Shown here: piece by piece, positions 44,232 to 53,091 of the stretch | Position numbering within the stretch: position 1 is the stretch's first letter | Layout of the letters: the number at the start of each line of letters is the position of its first letter | From: Flavobacterium filum DSM 17961 | Lineage (GTDB): Bacteria; Bacteroidota; Bacteroidia; Flavobacteriales; Flavobacteriaceae | Reading direction: 5' to 3' | Length of the DNA: 64,000 bases | NCBI RefSeq assembly: GCF_000425465.1 | Contig: NZ_AUDM01000007.1 | Location: 62,001-126,000, forward strand | Notes under the pieces: model-generated | Database searches by the model: none | What the model was told of the DNA's origin: nothing | The model's input: only the letters and a program-made list of their open reading frames with translations | Made by a program: the position numbers and the translations under genes

Positions 44232-44240
44232 ATCAAGGTT

Positions 44241-45698
44241 ATGAAAAAAATAGTTCAATATAAAGTTTTCTTATTTGTATTAACATTGGTTGGTTTTTTA
44301 TCATGTGAAGATGATTTGAATGTTAAACCGAATGATGTTATAAATGAATTTGATTTTTTAAATAATCCGGCAAATGCAGTCCAATTGGTGAATGGAGTGT
44401 ATAATAAACAACTGGATTATAACATGTATTCCTTTTCTTGGATAGGAATAACCAGTATCACTTCAGATGATGCAGATAAAGGTTCTACTGCAACCGATAC
44501 CGGAACGGATAAACACAGAATGGATAATTTAACTTTTGATGCCACTGATATTTCATTTAACGATGTTTGGAAAGGTAGATATGATGGTATTTACAGAGCA
44601 AATAATGCTTTGTTTTATTTAGATCAGTTAACTATTGACCCTGTCTTAAAAGACAGATTAATTGGTGAAGTAAAGTTTTTGAGAGCCCTTTTTTATTTTG
44701 ATTTAGTACGTTGTTTTGGTGGAGTTCCTATTGTAATTGAAAAAATTGATATTAATGATAGTGAGACCATAAATGAGGTGGTTTTTGTTAGAAAATCAAA
44801 ACAAGAAGTATATGACGTAATTGAAACAGATTTGTTAGATGCAATAAGCAAATTACCATTAAAAGGGCAATATTCTCCAAATGATTTGGGCAGAGCTACA
44901 AAAGGTGCCGCTCAAGCGTTACTAGCAAAGTCCTATTTATACCAAGGCAAATGGCAATTGGCTTATGATATGGCAGGTGAGGTTATCACTTCAGGTCAAT
45001 ATGCATTATTAAGTAATTATGCCGATGTTTGGAGAGAAATTGGTGAAAATAAAGCCGAATCCATTTATGAGGTGCAAGCAACTTTAACAAAAGGATTACG
45101 TGATTATACCAATGTTCAAGGTCCAAGAGGAACACCTGATTTGGGTTGGGGGTTCAATACACCATCATTGAGTTTAGCTAATTCTTATGAAAGTGGAGAT
45201 TTACGCAAAGAAGCTGCTATAATGTTTGTTCCATCAGTGCTATGGGATGGATTCATTGCACCCGTAAGTTGGACCAATCCAAGGTATAATTATAAAGCTT
45301 ATCAAAGTCCTCTTTTAGAGTTATGGAATGATGATAAAGGAGAAACAGCCAAAAATTTACGAATCTTAAAATACAGTGATATTTTGTTGATTAGAGCTGA
45401 AGCTGGATTTCAATTGGGAATGACAGGGGAAGCTCTTGACCGAATTAATGAACTACGTTTACGTGCAGGGCTTGATCAAGCAACAACAGTAACGTTGCAA
45501 TCCATTTTAAATGAAAGAAGATGGGAGATGGCTATGGAGCATGACCGATGGTTTGATTTGGTAAGAACCGGAACCGCAGTAAGTGCAATGTTAGCAAACG
45601 GTAAAACATTTGTGGTAGGGAAACATGAATTATTCCCAATTCCAAATGATCAAATTATTGCAAGTGGTGGATTGTTAACTCAAAACCCAGGATATTAA
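44241..45698 (+). CDS. SusD/RagB-family surface glycan-binding lipoprotein
   Basis: 485 residues. A lipoprotein signal ends in GFLSC, followed by acidic EDDLNVKP, consistent with surface export of the lipoprotein. The N-terminal SusD-like region includes YNKQLDYNMYSF and IYRANNALFYLDQL; RLIGEVKFLRALFYFDLVRCFGGVPIV is the classic RagB TPR motif. The C-terminus has RYSDILLIRAEA-like and LNERRWEMAMEHDRWFDLVRTG. It caps the SusC barrel and captures the glycan. It is co-transcribed with the preceding gene. Confidence 0.96.
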   Translation: MKKIVQYKVFLFVLTLVGFLSCEDDLNVKPNDVINEFDFLNNPANAVQLVNGVYNKQLDYNMYSFSWIGITSITSDDADKGSTATDTGTDKHRMDNLTFDATDISFNDVWKGRYDGIYRANNALFYLDQLTIDPVLKDRLIGEVKFLRALFYFDLVRCFGGVPIVIEKIDINDSETINEVVFVRKSKQEVYDVIETDLLDAISKLPLKGQYSPNDLGRATKGAAQALLAKSYLYQGKWQLAYDMAGEVITSGQYALLSNYADVWREIGENKAESIYEVQATLTKGLRDYTNVQGPRGTPDLGWGFNTPSLSLANSYESGDLRKEAAIMFVPSVLWDGFIAPVSWTNPRYNYKAYQSPLLELWNDDKGETAKNLRILKYSDILLIRAEAGFQLGMTGEALDRINELRLRAGLDQATTVTLQSILNERRWEMAMEHDRWFDLVRTGTAVSAMLANGKTFVVGKHELFPIPNDQIIASGGLLTQNPGY

Positions 45699-45733
45699 TA
45701 TTACTAACTTAAATATTTAACATTTTAAACATT

Positions 45734-46645
45734 ATGATTATGAAAACAATGAAATTATCAATGAAGGCTATGTCTTTATTATTAATTGGTGCAACTATTA
45801 TCGCTTGTAGCGATGATGATTCGAAAAAATTACCACCAATTGGAGGCTATAATAGTGCAGATGAGGTTGCTGCTTCAGCTTTAAAAGCATACTGGCCATT
45901 AAATGGAAATGGAAATGAAAAAATTTCGAACACAGCTCCATCTTCTACAGTTGCTACTACATTTGTAACTGGTATAAAAGGACAAGGAGCTAATTTTAAT
46001 GAAGGGTATTTGGCTTATCCTACAATTGCGGCATTAAGTTCAACTTCAGGAAGTGCTTCAATCAGCTGTTGGGCAAAAATTTCAAATACTAAATTAGTTC
46101 CAGACGGTCCAAGTAACATTTCTCCAATATTTTCTTTAACAAGAACAGGTGAAGTATTTGGAAATTTAAATTTATTTGGCGAGACACATGGCTTAACAAC
46201 TAGTGATTCAATTCAAGTAAAAGGTATTTTTAGAATTAAAAAAGAAGATGGAACAGAATTCGGTGGAGATGCCGTTAATATGTTAAAACAAGAGCCTTGG
46301 ATGGATGCTACTCATACTTGGAATCCGAATAAAATTGGAGGACAATGGGCTCACATTGTATATGTTTATGATGGGCCAACTGCAACCAACAGATTATATG
46401 TGAATGGTGTGAAAATTTCAAATTCTGCATGGGAAGTAAGAAATGGTGGAGATGCATTTTTATTAAATCATTTTACGCCAACAAGACCAGTAATTGGAGC
46501 ATTGGAAACTGTAGTTAATGGAACAAATACTGATACTTGGAATAAAGCTTTAAAAGGCCAAGTTGATGAAGTTAGAATTTATGATAAAACATTAACCCAA
46601 GCTGAAATCGGTGCTCTTTATGAGCTTGAAAAAGCAGGAAGATAA
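45734..46645 (+). CDS. LamG-domain surface lipoprotein (possible glycan-binding protein)
   Basis: 303 residues. A lipoprotein signal ends in IIACSDDDSKK. Residues about 50-298 form a concanavalin-like/LamG jellyroll: ALKAYWPLNGNGNEKISNTA, ASISCWAKISN, WAHIVYVYDGPTATNRLYVNGVKIS and LKGQVDEVRIYDKTLTQAEIGALYELEK. The position directly after SusD is where surface glycan-binding proteins of PULs are usually encoded. No glycoside hydrolase active-site residues are evident. A hairpin follows the gene and separates it from the enzyme genes. Confidence 0.85.
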   Translation: MIMKTMKLSMKAMSLLLIGATIIACSDDDSKKLPPIGGYNSADEVAASALKAYWPLNGNGNEKISNTAPSSTVATTFVTGIKGQGANFNEGYLAYPTIAALSSTSGSASISCWAKISNTKLVPDGPSNISPIFSLTRTGEVFGNLNLFGETHGLTTSDSIQVKGIFRIKKEDGTEFGGDAVNMLKQEPWMDATHTWNPNKIGGQWAHIVYVYDGPTATNRLYVNGVKISNSAWEVRNGGDAFLLNHFTPTRPVIGALETVVNGTNTDTWNKALKGQVDEVRIYDKTLTQAEIGALYELEKAGR

Positions 46646-46661
46646 TTTGTTTTCATATGAT

Positions 46662-46692
46662 AAACCTAGCAGGATATTTTCCTGTTAGGTTT
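46662..46692 (+). terminator. Intra-operon hairpin between binding proteins and enzymes
   Basis: AAACCTAGCAGGA (46662-46674) pairs with TCCTGTTAGGTTT (46680-46692) with one G-U pair. The following sequence is only weakly T-rich, so partial termination or RNA stabilisation is likely. Confidence 0.65.
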
Positions 46693-46723
46693 ATTTCTAC
46701 TTAATTTTTTTAATGAATTTTAT

Positions 46724-48103
46724 ATGCAAAATCTCCTAAAATATTTATTTGTTATTCAATTTTTTTTCATCTCTTGTTCATGTTCTAAAACGAACGAATC
46801 AGAGACAGAAGATGATGATATCATAAATATTCCACCTTTATCAGAGCAAGAATTATTGGATTTAGCTCAAAAAGATGCCTTTAAATATTTTTGGAATTAT
46901 GCAGAATCCAATTCAAAACTAGCTAGAGAACGCTACCATGTAGATGAACCTTTTGTAGATGAGCATTTAGTTACAACAGGTGGTTCAGGCTTTGGTTTGA
47001 TGACTGTTTTAGTAGGAATAGAAAGAGGTTTTGTAACTAGAGAAGAAGCTGTTTCTCGATTGCAAACGGCTTTAAATTTCCTAGAAAACGCCGATCGTTT
47101 TCACGGAGCTTGGAGTCATTGGATTAACGGAACTAATGGAAATACTGTTCCTTTTGGCACCGTTGATAATGGTGGCGATATTGTAGAAACTTCTTTTTTG
47201 TGTCAAGGATTAATTTGTGTTCGTGAATATTTTAAAAATGGTACAGAAGCCGAACAAGCCTTAGCACAAAAAGCCGATGAACTTTGGAGAGGAGTAGAGT
47301 GGAACTGGTATACAAAAGGTGAAAATGCAATGTATTGGCATTGGTCTCCTGATTATGAATGGCAATTAAATTTTAAATTAGAAGGTTATAATGAGTGTTT
47401 AATTACGTATATCATGGGAGCTTCTTCGCCAACGCATCCAATTCCCTCAGAAGCCTATCATCAAGCATGGGCTAGAAATGGTGCAATTGTTACCGCGGCT
47501 TCCAGTTATAACATTCCTAAGATTTTTAATTACAATGGGGCTTCTATTGTTGGTCCAATGTTTTGGGCACATTATTCTTATTTGGGGTTAGACCCTCGAG
47601 GACTAACTGACCAATATGCTAATTATTGGGAATTAACTCAAAATCATACAAAAATCATGCATGCCTATTGTGTGGCTAATCCCATAGGTTGGAATGGCTA
47701 CAGCGATGAATGTTGGGGTTTAACAGCAAGTTACACCAGAAATGCAAATGGAACAGTTGGTTATACCGATCATAAACCCGGTAATGACAGAGGAGTCATT
47801 ACGCCTACAGCAGCATTATCTTCATTTCCCTACACGCCAGAAGAATCTATGAAAGCTTTGCGGTATTTTTACGAAAGCAATGATTGGAGAAACCGATTAA
47901 TTGGTGTGGCTGGACCTTATGACGCGTTTTCACCACATCATAACTGGGTAACAAAACGCTATTTAGCTATTGATCAAGGAACGATTGTTCCAATGATAGA
48001 AAATTACAGAACCGGATTTTTATGGAATTTGTTTATGCAAGCTCCAGAAATTCGTACAGGTTTACAGAATTTAGGATTTTCATCCTCACAACATGGTTTT
48101 TAA
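46724..48103 (+). CDS. Glucoamylase-like family protein (GH144-type beta-1,2-glucanase family)
   Basis: 459 residues. A lipoprotein signal (FFISCSCSKTN) is followed by an (alpha/alpha)6 domain. Typical segments are AQKDAFKYFWNYAESNSKLARER, TTGGSGFGLMTVLVGIERGFVTREEA, DNGGDIVETSFLCQGLICVREYF and, in the C-terminal glycoamylase-like domain, CWGLTASYTRN and MIENYRTGFLWNLFMQAPEIRTGLQNLGF. Characterised relatives (GH144) are endo-beta-1,2-glucanases, but family membership alone does not fix the linkage. It probably faces the periplasm or cell surface. The esterase gene downstream overlaps it by 11 nt. Confidence 0.85.
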   Translation: MQNLLKYLFVIQFFFISCSCSKTNESETEDDDIINIPPLSEQELLDLAQKDAFKYFWNYAESNSKLARERYHVDEPFVDEHLVTTGGSGFGLMTVLVGIERGFVTREEAVSRLQTALNFLENADRFHGAWSHWINGTNGNTVPFGTVDNGGDIVETSFLCQGLICVREYFKNGTEAEQALAQKADELWRGVEWNWYTKGENAMYWHWSPDYEWQLNFKLEGYNECLITYIMGASSPTHPIPSEAYHQAWARNGAIVTAASSYNIPKIFNYNGASIVGPMFWAHYSYLGLDPRGLTDQYANYWELTQNHTKIMHAYCVANPIGWNGYSDECWGLTASYTRNANGTVGYTDHKPGNDRGVITPTAALSSFPYTPEESMKALRYFYESNDWRNRLIGVAGPYDAFSPHHNWVTKRYLAIDQGTIVPMIENYRTGFLWNLFMQAPEIRTGLQNLGFSSSQHGF

Positions 48104-48818
48104 ACAAAGTTTAGTCAATAGTATCATTTTCTGTTTTTTAATAACAGGATATTTTCCTTTTGTTGCGTATAGTCAAGAAACAAAAGGAAGTTATTCCGTT
48201 ACGTTAGAAAATAAAGTAAATTATGGCTATATTTTACATAAACCAAAAATAAGCGGAACAAAAAAACCATTGATTATCTTCTTACATGGTTCTGGTGAGA
48301 AAGGTACTGATTTGGAAAAAGTAAAAGTACATGGTCCGTTAAAGTATCTTCAAACTAATGAATTAGACGCTTATGTTTTAGCCCCTCAATGTCCTGAAAA
48401 TGCTTATTGGGAATCAGAATCATTGCATCAATTGATTCAGAAAATAATGAAAGAAAACCCAATCGACAACAGTCGAATTTACCTTACCGGGTTGAGTATG
48501 GGAGCATGGGGAGCATGGAATTTAGCTTTTGCTCATCCGGAAACTTTTGCTGCATTAATACCAATTTGTGGTTTTGTAGATAGGGTTCCAATGATTGAAA
48601 ATTGTAAAATTGCTCATATTCCAACTCGAATATATCATGGATTATTAGATGATGTGGTGGATGTTGAGTATTCTATCACTATATATAAAAAATTAAAAAA
48701 TTGCTCTAAAGACATTCAGTTGACTATTTTTGATGATGCTAATCATGATAGTTGGACAAGAGTTTATGCGGATGTCAATCTATATAAATGGATGTTAAGC
48801 CAAATAAAAAATCAATAA
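48093..48818 (+). CDS. Alpha/beta-hydrolase, esterase/prolyl-oligopeptidase-like
   Basis: 241 residues. A signal peptide (about 1-28, ending VAYSQ) is followed by a compact alpha/beta-hydrolase fold: PLIIFLHGSGEKGTDLEKV (oxyanion region), GLSMGAWGAWNLAFAHPETFA (nucleophile Ser in G-L-S-M-G), YHGLLDDVVDVEYSI (acid) and DANHDSWTRVY (His). This is the phospholipase/carboxylesterase-like group often found in PULs, where it may deacylate the glycan. Its start overlaps the GH144 gene end by 11 nt and the GH3 gene begins 1 nt after its stop, so all three are one unit. Confidence 0.88.
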   Translation: MVFKQSLVNSIIFCFLITGYFPFVAYSQETKGSYSVTLENKVNYGYILHKPKISGTKKPLIIFLHGSGEKGTDLEKVKVHGPLKYLQTNELDAYVLAPQCPENAYWESESLHQLIQKIMKENPIDNSRIYLTGLSMGAWGAWNLAFAHPETFAALIPICGFVDRVPMIENCKIAHIPTRIYHGLLDDVVDVEYSITIYKKLKNCSKDIQLTIFDDANHDSWTRVYADVNLYKWMLSQIKNQ

Positions 48819-48819
48819 T

Positions 48820-51117
48820 ATGCGTTTATTTCAAGCCTTAATTTTTACTATTTTAATTACAACTTCTGTGTTGGCTCAAAAGGGAAACAATCAAAAAGTA
48901 ACCCTTTCTAAAACAGAATTTATAGAGCAATTACTCTCCAAAATGACCTTGGAAGAAAAAATTGGACAATTAAATCTGCCAACGTCTGGTGATATTACAA
49001 CTGGTCAAGCCAGTAGCTCAGATGTGGCAAAAAATATCAAAGAAGGAAAAGTAGGCGGGCTATTTAATATTAAAACGGCTGAGAAAATAAGAGAAGTTCA
49101 AAAAATTGCAGTTGAGCAAAGCCGACTCAAAATACCTCTATTATTTGGAATGGATGTGATTCATGGGTATGAAACGACTTTTCCAATTCCACTTGGTTTG
49201 TCTTCTACATGGAACTTGTCATTGATTGAAAGAAGTGCTCAAATTGCTGCCAAAGAAGCCAGTGCAGATGGTATCAATTGGACTTTTTCACCCATGGTAG
49301 ATATCTCACGCGACCCAAGATGGGGAAGGGTTTCAGAGGGTTCCGGTGAAGACGCCTATTTAGGTAGTGAAATCGCCAAAGCAATGGTCAGAGGTTATCA
49401 AGGAAAAGATTTGTCACTCAATAATACTCTCTTAGCTTGTGTGAAGCATTTTGCTTTGTACGGTGCTCCAGAAGGTGGAAGAGATTACAATACGGTTGAC
49501 ATGAGTAGAATTCGAATGTATAATGAGTATTTTCCACCTTATAAAGCTGCTGTTGATGCCGGAGTGGGCTCGGTTATGGCTTCCTTTAATGAAATTGATG
49601 GTATTCCAGCCACCGGAAATAAATGGCTAATGACGGATGTATTGCGTAAACAATGGAATTTTAATGGATTTGTTGTTACGGATTACACCGGAATTCAAGA
49701 GATGATGGAACATGGTGTAGGTGATTTTCAAACCGTTTCAGCTACTGCTCTTAATGCCGGAATTGAAATGGATATGGTAAGTGAAGGTTTTTTAAAAACC
49801 GTAAAAAAATCAGTAGAGGAAGGTAAGGTCTCAATGGAAAGAGTTGATCAGGCTGTTCGATTAATTTTGAGTGCTAAATATGATTTAGGTTTATTTGACG
49901 ACCCCTATCGTTATTGTGATTTAAAACGCAATAAAACCGATATTTTTACAGTTGCCCATCGTAATGAAGCCAGAAAAACGGCAGCAGAGTCATTTGTTTT
50001 GTTAAAAAACGATAAAGGTTTATTGCCTTTAAAAAAATCAGGAACCGTCGCTGTAATTGGTCCATTAGGGAATAATGCCGTCAATATGCCTGGAACGTGG
50101 AGTGTGGCTACAAAACATGAAAAGGCTATTCCTTTGGAAGATGGCATGAAATCAGTTTTGGGAAAATCTGTGAATGTACTTTATGCCAAAGGCAGTAATT
50201 TAGTAGCTGATGCCGCCTATGAAGAAAGGGCGACGATGTTTGGTAAAACATTATATCGCGACAACCGTTCAAAAGAAGAATTATTGAATGAAGCCCTTCA
50301 AGTAGCTTCAAAAGCCGATGTGATTGTAGCTGCATTAGGGGAATCTTCTGAAATGAGTGGAGAATCAAGCAGTAGAACAGAATTAGGCATCCCATCTGTT
50401 CAAAAAGAATTATTGGATGCATTATTAAAAACCGGTAAACCGGTTGTTTTGGTTTTATTTACAGGAAGACCATTAGTTTTGGTGGAAGAAAGTCAAAAAG
50501 TTGCTGCTATTTTAAATGTTTGGTTTCCCGGAACAGAAGCCGGGTTAGCCATTACAGATATTTTATTTGGTGATGAAAGTCCTTCCGGAAAATTAACGGC
50601 AACTTTCCCAAGAAGTGTGGGTCAAATTCCAATTTATTACAATGCTAAAAATACAGGAAGACCGCTTGGAAATACCGAAGGAAAATTTGAAAAATTCAAA
50701 ACGAATTACATTGATGAACGCAATGAACCGCTTTATCCTTTCGGATTTGGGTTGAGTTATACGCAGTTTACATATGCTAATCTTCAATTATCCGCTGATA
50801 AAATGCGTTCGAATGGAAAAATTACTGCTTCGGTAGAGATAACAAACACCGGAAATTATGACGGAAAAGAAGTCGTTCAACTTTACATCAGAGATGTAGT
50901 AGGTTCTGTGACTCGTCCAATAAAAGAGTTAAAAGGTTTCCAAAAAATATACCTTGCCAAAGGCCAAAAGCAAACTGTAACTTTTGAAATCACAGAAGAA
51001 GATTTAAAATTTTATAATTCAGAACTTGAATTTATTGCTGAACCCGGAACATTTCATGTTTTTATCGGCACAAATTCTGATGTAACCGAATATAAGCCGT
51101 TTGAGCTAGTTAAATAA
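48820..51117 (+). CDS. bglX: Glycoside hydrolase family 3 beta-glucosidase
   Basis: 765 residues with a signal peptide (1-19). The GH3 N-terminal TIM barrel (about 45-370) contains GMDVIHGYETTFPIPLGLSSTWN, SEGSGEDAYLGS and the nucleophile D288 in FVVTDYTGIQEM. The C-terminal alpha/beta sandwich (about 400-640) has GESSEMSGESSSRTELGIP with the acid/base glutamate. A fibronectin-III-like domain (about 675-755) closes the protein. It releases glucose from beta-gluco-oligosaccharides in the periplasm. With the GH144-type gene, the substrate may be sophoro-oligosaccharides. A strong terminator follows. Confidence 0.95.
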   Translation: MRLFQALIFTILITTSVLAQKGNNQKVTLSKTEFIEQLLSKMTLEEKIGQLNLPTSGDITTGQASSSDVAKNIKEGKVGGLFNIKTAEKIREVQKIAVEQSRLKIPLLFGMDVIHGYETTFPIPLGLSSTWNLSLIERSAQIAAKEASADGINWTFSPMVDISRDPRWGRVSEGSGEDAYLGSEIAKAMVRGYQGKDLSLNNTLLACVKHFALYGAPEGGRDYNTVDMSRIRMYNEYFPPYKAAVDAGVGSVMASFNEIDGIPATGNKWLMTDVLRKQWNFNGFVVTDYTGIQEMMEHGVGDFQTVSATALNAGIEMDMVSEGFLKTVKKSVEEGKVSMERVDQAVRLILSAKYDLGLFDDPYRYCDLKRNKTDIFTVAHRNEARKTAAESFVLLKNDKGLLPLKKSGTVAVIGPLGNNAVNMPGTWSVATKHEKAIPLEDGMKSVLGKSVNVLYAKGSNLVADAAYEERATMFGKTLYRDNRSKEELLNEALQVASKADVIVAALGESSEMSGESSSRTELGIPSVQKELLDALLKTGKPVVLVLFTGRPLVLVEESQKVAAILNVWFPGTEAGLAITDILFGDESPSGKLTATFPRSVGQIPIYYNAKNTGRPLGNTEGKFEKFKTNYIDERNEPLYPFGFGLSYTQFTYANLQLSADKMRSNGKITASVEITNTGNYDGKEVVQLYIRDVVGSVTRPIKELKGFQKIYLAKGQKQTVTFEITEEDLKFYNSELEFIAEPGTFHVFIGTNSDVTEYKPFELVK

Positions 51118-51141
51118 TTTGAGTTTTTGTTGTTCACTAAG

Positions 51142-51169
51142 CCCTTTGAACTTTTCAAAGGGTTTTTTT
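51142..51169 (+). terminator. Terminator after the GH3 gene
   Basis: CCCTTTGAA (51142-51150), a 3-nt loop, then TTCAAAGGG (51154-51162) and T7. Confidence 0.88.
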
Positions 51170-51182
51170 CTAAAATCCAGAC

Positions 51183-52940
51183 ATGAAAAAAATAGTATTT
51201 TTTATAGTTATTTGTTGGGTAATTAGTCCTGTTTTTTCACAACAAAAAACGTACTGTAATCCCATCAATATCGATTATGGTTATTGTCCAATTGAACCTT
51301 TTGTCAAACAAGGCAAACATCGGGCAACTGCTGATCCGGTCATCACATTTTTCAAAGGGAAATATTATCTTTTTTCTACCAACCAGTGGGGATATTGGCA
51401 TAGCGAAAACATGCTCGATTGGAAGTTTATTCCACGAAAATTTCTTCGACCCGAGCATAAAGTGTGGGATGAATTGTGTGCTCCTTCCTTATCTTTTGTC
51501 AATGATACATTATTGGTCATTGGTTCCACACATACGAAAGAATTTCCGTTGTGGATGAGTACCAATCCCGAAATAGATGATTGGAAAGAATTGGTACACA
51601 AACACCAAGCCGGTGCTTGGGATCCACAACTATTCTGGGACAAAGAGAAAGATGAATTGTACATGTATTATGGTTCCAGTAATTTGTATCCGTTATATGG
51701 TTTGAAATTAAACCGAAAAACATTTCAGCCGGAAGGTGAGCCCGTTCCCATTTTAGCCTTAAACGATGATGAACACGGTTGGGAGCGATTTGGCGAAAAC
51801 AATGATAATACCTTTTTGCAACCATTTACCGAAGGAGCTTTTATGACCAAGCATAACAATAAATATTATTTGCAATACGGTGCTCCCGGAACAGAATTTA
51901 GCGGTTATGCCGATGGTGTGTATGTAGGGAATAATCCGTTAGGACCATTTGATTATCAACCGCACAATCCATTTTCTTATAAACCGGGTGGATTTGCAAG
52001 AGGAGCGGGGCATGGTGCAACATATCAAGATGTGAACAATCAATATTGGCACGTTTCCACAATTGGTATTTGTGTGAAGAATAATTTTGAACGACGCATC
52101 GGTATTTGGCCTTCGGGATTTGATAAAGATGGCGTAATGTACAGTAATACTGCTTATGGTGATTATCCGACCTTTTTACCATCGGAACAAAAAAATCATC
52201 TAACGGAACATTTTTCAGGTTGGATGTTGTTAAACTATAATAAACCGGTTCAGGTTTCTTCAACTTTAGGTGGATTTAAACCCAATTTTGCTGTAAATGA
52301 AGATATCAAAACCTATTGGAGTGCAAAAACCAGTAACAAAGGCGAGTATTTCATTTCCGATTTAGGCGAAATGAGTACCGTGAATGCCATTCAAATTAAT
52401 TATGCTGATCAAGATGTTGAACTCATGGGAAAACCCGATAAAACGAATGGTCATCAATATATTTTATATGCTTCGAACGATGGTAAGAATTGGAAAATAG
52501 TTGTAGATAAAAGTAAAAGTAACAAAGATGTTCCACATGAATACATTGAATTGCAAACTCCAATAAAAACCAGATTTTTAAAGTTAGAAAATCACGGAAT
52601 GCCCACCGGAAAATTTGCGGTAAGCGGATTCAGGGTTTTTGGAAAAGGCTCCGGCGAAAAACCAAAAGCGGTTCAAAACTTCGTGCCGTTACGTTCCGGT
52701 CCAAAAGTAAAAGGGGAACGCAGAAACGTTTGGTTCAAATGGCAACAAGAACCTTCAGCAGATGGTTATGTGATTTATTTTGGAAAGTCACCGGACAAAT
52801 TATACGGTTCCATTATGGTATATGGAAAGAACGAATATTATTTCAATGGATTAGATCGTTCCGATGTGTATTATTTTCAAATTGAGGCGTTTAATAATAA
52901 TGGGATTGGTCCGCGAAGTGAAATTAAAAAGTCGGAATAA
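51183..52940 (+). CDS. Family 43-like glycoside hydrolase with discoidin and FN3 domains
   Basis: 585 residues. A signal peptide (1-20, ending VFSQQ) is followed by a five-bladed beta-propeller (about 35-345): RATADPVITFFKGKYYLF with the general-base Asp, GAWDPQLFWDKEKDELYMYYG, and FTEGAFMTKHNNKYYLQYGA with the likely acid Glu. An F5/8 type C domain (about 355-495, VSGFRVFG) and an FN3 domain (about 500-583) complete it. GH43-like enzymes mostly cut arabinosides or xylosides, which does not match a plain glucan, so substrate is open. It starts just after the terminator of the preceding transcript. Confidence 0.82.
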   Translation: MKKIVFFIVICWVISPVFSQQKTYCNPINIDYGYCPIEPFVKQGKHRATADPVITFFKGKYYLFSTNQWGYWHSENMLDWKFIPRKFLRPEHKVWDELCAPSLSFVNDTLLVIGSTHTKEFPLWMSTNPEIDDWKELVHKHQAGAWDPQLFWDKEKDELYMYYGSSNLYPLYGLKLNRKTFQPEGEPVPILALNDDEHGWERFGENNDNTFLQPFTEGAFMTKHNNKYYLQYGAPGTEFSGYADGVYVGNNPLGPFDYQPHNPFSYKPGGFARGAGHGATYQDVNNQYWHVSTIGICVKNNFERRIGIWPSGFDKDGVMYSNTAYGDYPTFLPSEQKNHLTEHFSGWMLLNYNKPVQVSSTLGGFKPNFAVNEDIKTYWSAKTSNKGEYFISDLGEMSTVNAIQINYADQDVELMGKPDKTNGHQYILYASNDGKNWKIVVDKSKSNKDVPHEYIELQTPIKTRFLKLENHGMPTGKFAVSGFRVFGKGSGEKPKAVQNFVPLRSGPKVKGERRNVWFKWQQEPSADGYVIYFGKSPDKLYGSIMVYGKNEYYFNGLDRSDVYYFQIEAFNNNGIGPRSEIKKSE

Positions 52941-53091
52941 TTCTCATTTGTTAATGTAAACATGATTTCGTTGATAACTATTTTATTTTAATAGAATTTT
53001 TCTTTTTGTTCTAATTAAATTTAACTTTTTAAATCACTTACTGAACAGTAAATAAAAAATCAAAAACCAAACTAACCTTTAAAAACAATTT

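Noticed and set aside
51237..52263. Several opposite-strand frames inside the GH43-like gene
   Set aside because: The plus-strand protein has a continuous domain structure; the others are low-complexity shadows.
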